Shown piece after piece: positions 61,601-64,000 of a stretch of 64,000 nt of DNA (the first letter of the stretch is position 1; the number at the start of each line of letters is the position of its first letter). The notes below the pieces were generated by a model. That model saw only the letters and a list, made by a program, of their open reading frames with translations. It was not told the DNA's origin and did not search any database. A program made the position numbers and the translations under genes. Source of the stretch: Mugil cephalus (lineage: Eukaryota > Chordata > Actinopteri > Mugiliformes > Mugilidae). The stretch is from positions 10,818,413-10,882,412 of the forward strand of contig NC_061783.1 in NCBI RefSeq assembly GCF_022458985.1. Reading direction: 5' to 3'.

Positions 61601-64000
61601 CATATTAACTGGAAAGATTTTTATGTTTGAATAATTTCAAGGCTCAGATTTATCTACGGCAAACATCTTTGCCCATTTTTGAGTCAGTCCCTGTCAAGGG
61701 CGACGGCGGCCGGTGGCTACGTGCTTCAAAACTGCTTTGTAAAAGTGCCGACGTCACAGTGGTGCTCGCTCATTTTTGTACTGTCACTGCTCAAAGCTTT
61801 GGCATGGAGGCTGGCTCTCCTGTCCACCCTGCTCTCCAAACGTCGCTTGCCAAGAGCCAAGTCGTCATGATTTTACCTCCTCTCCTTCAACACAACTGAC
61901 AGGCTATTATGAAAGAAAAATGCACTCTCTGAGCTGCAGTACATTATGAATTAAGGGCAGCTTTAATGCTACAGTGACTCACTTTCACCTCTTGAGATAC
62001 TAAGCAGTGCTATGAAGCATGGCGGGCCCAGGCTAGCTAGATAGCATGCTAACCTCTGCAACACAGATGTCTTTGTCACACAGTTTCATTTTTATTGCTT
62101 GCTTGTTCCTCTTTAACTTTTTTAACCTCGTTTTGGTCGTTAATAGTTCAGATTTATCTAAATGAATATTATCTGGTGCCTTTTTACAGCCGCTCAGTTA
62201 ATATACCCTCCTGTCAAGGCAGTAAAGAAACATATGTACATGACACAATCCGCTCACGACTGTGAATTATGACATTCCACGCTCACTCATTATACTTTTC
62301 CAGTTAGAAAACATATGCTTAAACCAAAGCTGACTGCCGCATTAAAGTCTTTATCAGATCTGGCTCTGGGGCGTTTCTGGGGATGTGCACTTCTTAAAAG
62401 CAGCAGCGTGCCTGTATGCATGGACATACTTTCACAGGTGCACGGCGAAAAACATGCATCATGAAAATAGCTCGCTGCCCTGTAATGACGGGTAATGGAC
62501 GATGACGCAGTGATAAACGGTCCACTCCCATCTGGATTGAGCGAGTGAGTCCACCGAGCCAGGCTCTCATTATGGGCTTGACAGGGCTGGCTGGCAAGGT
62601 AACCGATAGTTACCGTGCCCAGGATGCGAAGGCTGGCATTATCCCTGACGTGTGCATGAGCGAGCGTGCATGTGAAGGTGGAGCTGCCAGAATACACAGG
62701 TGGCCCCCATCGAATCACTGATTACAGAGCTTGAACGACGCTCTGACATGAGGAACACTTTCACTCTTTGCAGAGCTCACCTTTGGGATTAGACACGCAG
62801 ACAGACTTCTTAGTTTAACAGAACAATTAGTGTAGGACTGCACCTCATGCTTGTGTGTGCACCGTGTCAGAGCTGTCCAGGGGTAACCTCAGGCGACTTT
62901 ACTGTCTGAGGATTTAAAGGCTACACATGAAAGGCGTCTATTTGTCTGGAGGAAAACCACTCAGTTGGTCAAAAGTGTCTCGTGATGAGAAAATAACACT
63001 GAAGTCATTAGCCTTCTCTGTTTAGGCCTAGAGATTGTAAATGCAAAACAGAAATCTCGGAGGGACCCGATCACTGACCAAAAAACGACGATATGCTGTG
63101 GGAAACATTAGATCACTGTGTTTTTCAGACTTGCACCTGGGACTTGAAGTCCTATTTTAGGAAATCCAGTTTGCAAATATCGTGAATGCATGCAACAGCG
63201 GCTACAGTGTCACACTACAGCAAACATTTGAAGAAGGCTGCAAAAGCAGAACACAAAAAGTGCACGGCACTAGAACGTAGGCTAATGTAATACTTTGTTG
63301 GTATTTGGTATTTCTTGTGAGTTTCCTTTGCAATAAAGCCGATGAGGTGTTTATCAGTTGAATACCTGCAGAAGCAGCAGCAGTAAGAAAGGCAGGGTTT
63401 AAATTAGCAGTAACTCCATACTGGGTGTGAATGCTCAACAGGCGGGTATGCACGTGCATGAACTCCCTTGTGGATGTGTAGGCAGTTTAATTTCATCGGT
63501 GGACTCCACCACAAACAATGGAAATGACTGTGCGATGAGTCAAACTGTGCATATATTGATTATATATATATATATCTCAGATCGCTATGAATGAGGGGGC
63601 GGAATACGCTGCCGAACCAGCCACTGTGTTAGAAATCGCTCAATCGCTGTTTCTTCGTGTTACTTTCCCATCAGTTCTAGCTGCCCTTTTGATTACCTCC
63701 ACTTAAGTAGATGCCTTCACACGGCACAGTGCTGGATGTTTTTAATGGTGGTCGCAGTTGAGAGTGACGTCAGCGATGTCATCCTGATGAGTAATACTTT
63801 CCTAGGCCATTAAGTCCGACCTCAATTATTGTAGCAGCCTGGAATTAGCGTTTCGGGCATGGAAAGGTTTGCAAGCATAAAAGTTGTTGTTGATGATACA
63901 CCGAAGAAATAATGTTGTCTATGTTTTACTGCCAGGAAAGATTAAATGGAGGACAGACTTGCAGTTCTGTGCGCCTTCATGTCGCAAATTATGCGATAAT
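52681..64000. other. 11 kb upstream flank of ccn4, no gene seen
   Basis: Frames up to 142 codons (for example 62,290-62,718 on the minus strand) lack family character, ATG context or splice partners. Features seen are simple: poly-A/T runs near 55,815, 57,910, 60,790, 61,010 and 61,275, a TG run near 58,105 and a TA run near 63,560. Regulatory elements of ccn4 may lie here but are not identifiable by eye. Confidence 0.5.

Noticed and set aside
62290-62718. 142-codon minus-strand frame upstream of ccn4
   Set aside because: No recognisable domain or exon borders; length is possible by chance in 11 kb.

Overview
This is vertebrate nuclear DNA, almost certainly from a teleost fish. The genes have many short GT-AG exons. 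The two complete single-copy genes, ndrg1 and ccn4, sit tail to tail as they do at human 8q24. A relic of the Tc1/mariner family common in fish lies at 28.4-28.7 kb, and the non-coding DNA is rich in simple repeats. It contains no bacterial genes, operons or CRISPR arrays, and most long open frames here are chance frames.

Layout. (1) 1-2,060: the last three coding exons and the spliced 3' UTR of a beta-catenin gene, whose 5' part lies outside the window. (2) 3,624-13,865: five tandem copies of a unit of about 2 kb. Each carries a promoter-like block (X-box-like site, CRE, TATA-like site, strong hairpin), three decayed exons of a GH31 alpha-glucosidase around the catalytic nucleophile, and a decayed piece of a divergent forkhead gene. 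(3) 13,960-23,560: three apparently intact three-exon forkhead-like genes (Fox-A +, Fox-B -, Fox-C +). A and B lie on the arms of a large inverted duplication with a small perfect fold-back in its spacer. All three lack the histidine of the forkhead recognition helix, and they share a nearly identical exon-3 core between diverged ends. (4) 23,560-32,860: about 9 kb without a supportable coding gene. It holds the Tc1 relic and a GC-box/CRE promoter-like island near 26.95 kb. (5) 32,869-45,353: ndrg1 (+), with two TATA promoters giving two N-termini and four C-terminal SGK1-type decapeptide repeats. (6) 45,820-52,369: ccn4 (-), fully reconstructed in five exons, including a 16-residue signal-peptide exon. 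(7) 52,370-64,000: upstream flank of ccn4, with no gene I can support.

ndrg1 encodes a cytosolic, stress-responsive, non-enzymatic alpha/beta-hydrolase-fold protein, ccn4 a secreted matricellular signalling protein, and beta-catenin the Wnt effector. CCN4 is a known Wnt/beta-catenin target in mammals, but I infer no operon-like link. The most unusual part is the forkhead/GH31 cluster at 3.6-23.6 kb: a young, lineage-specific expansion with tandem, inverted and conversion-like rearrangement. Part of it (about 6.3-9.9 kb) carries an excess of small deletions that may be assembly error.
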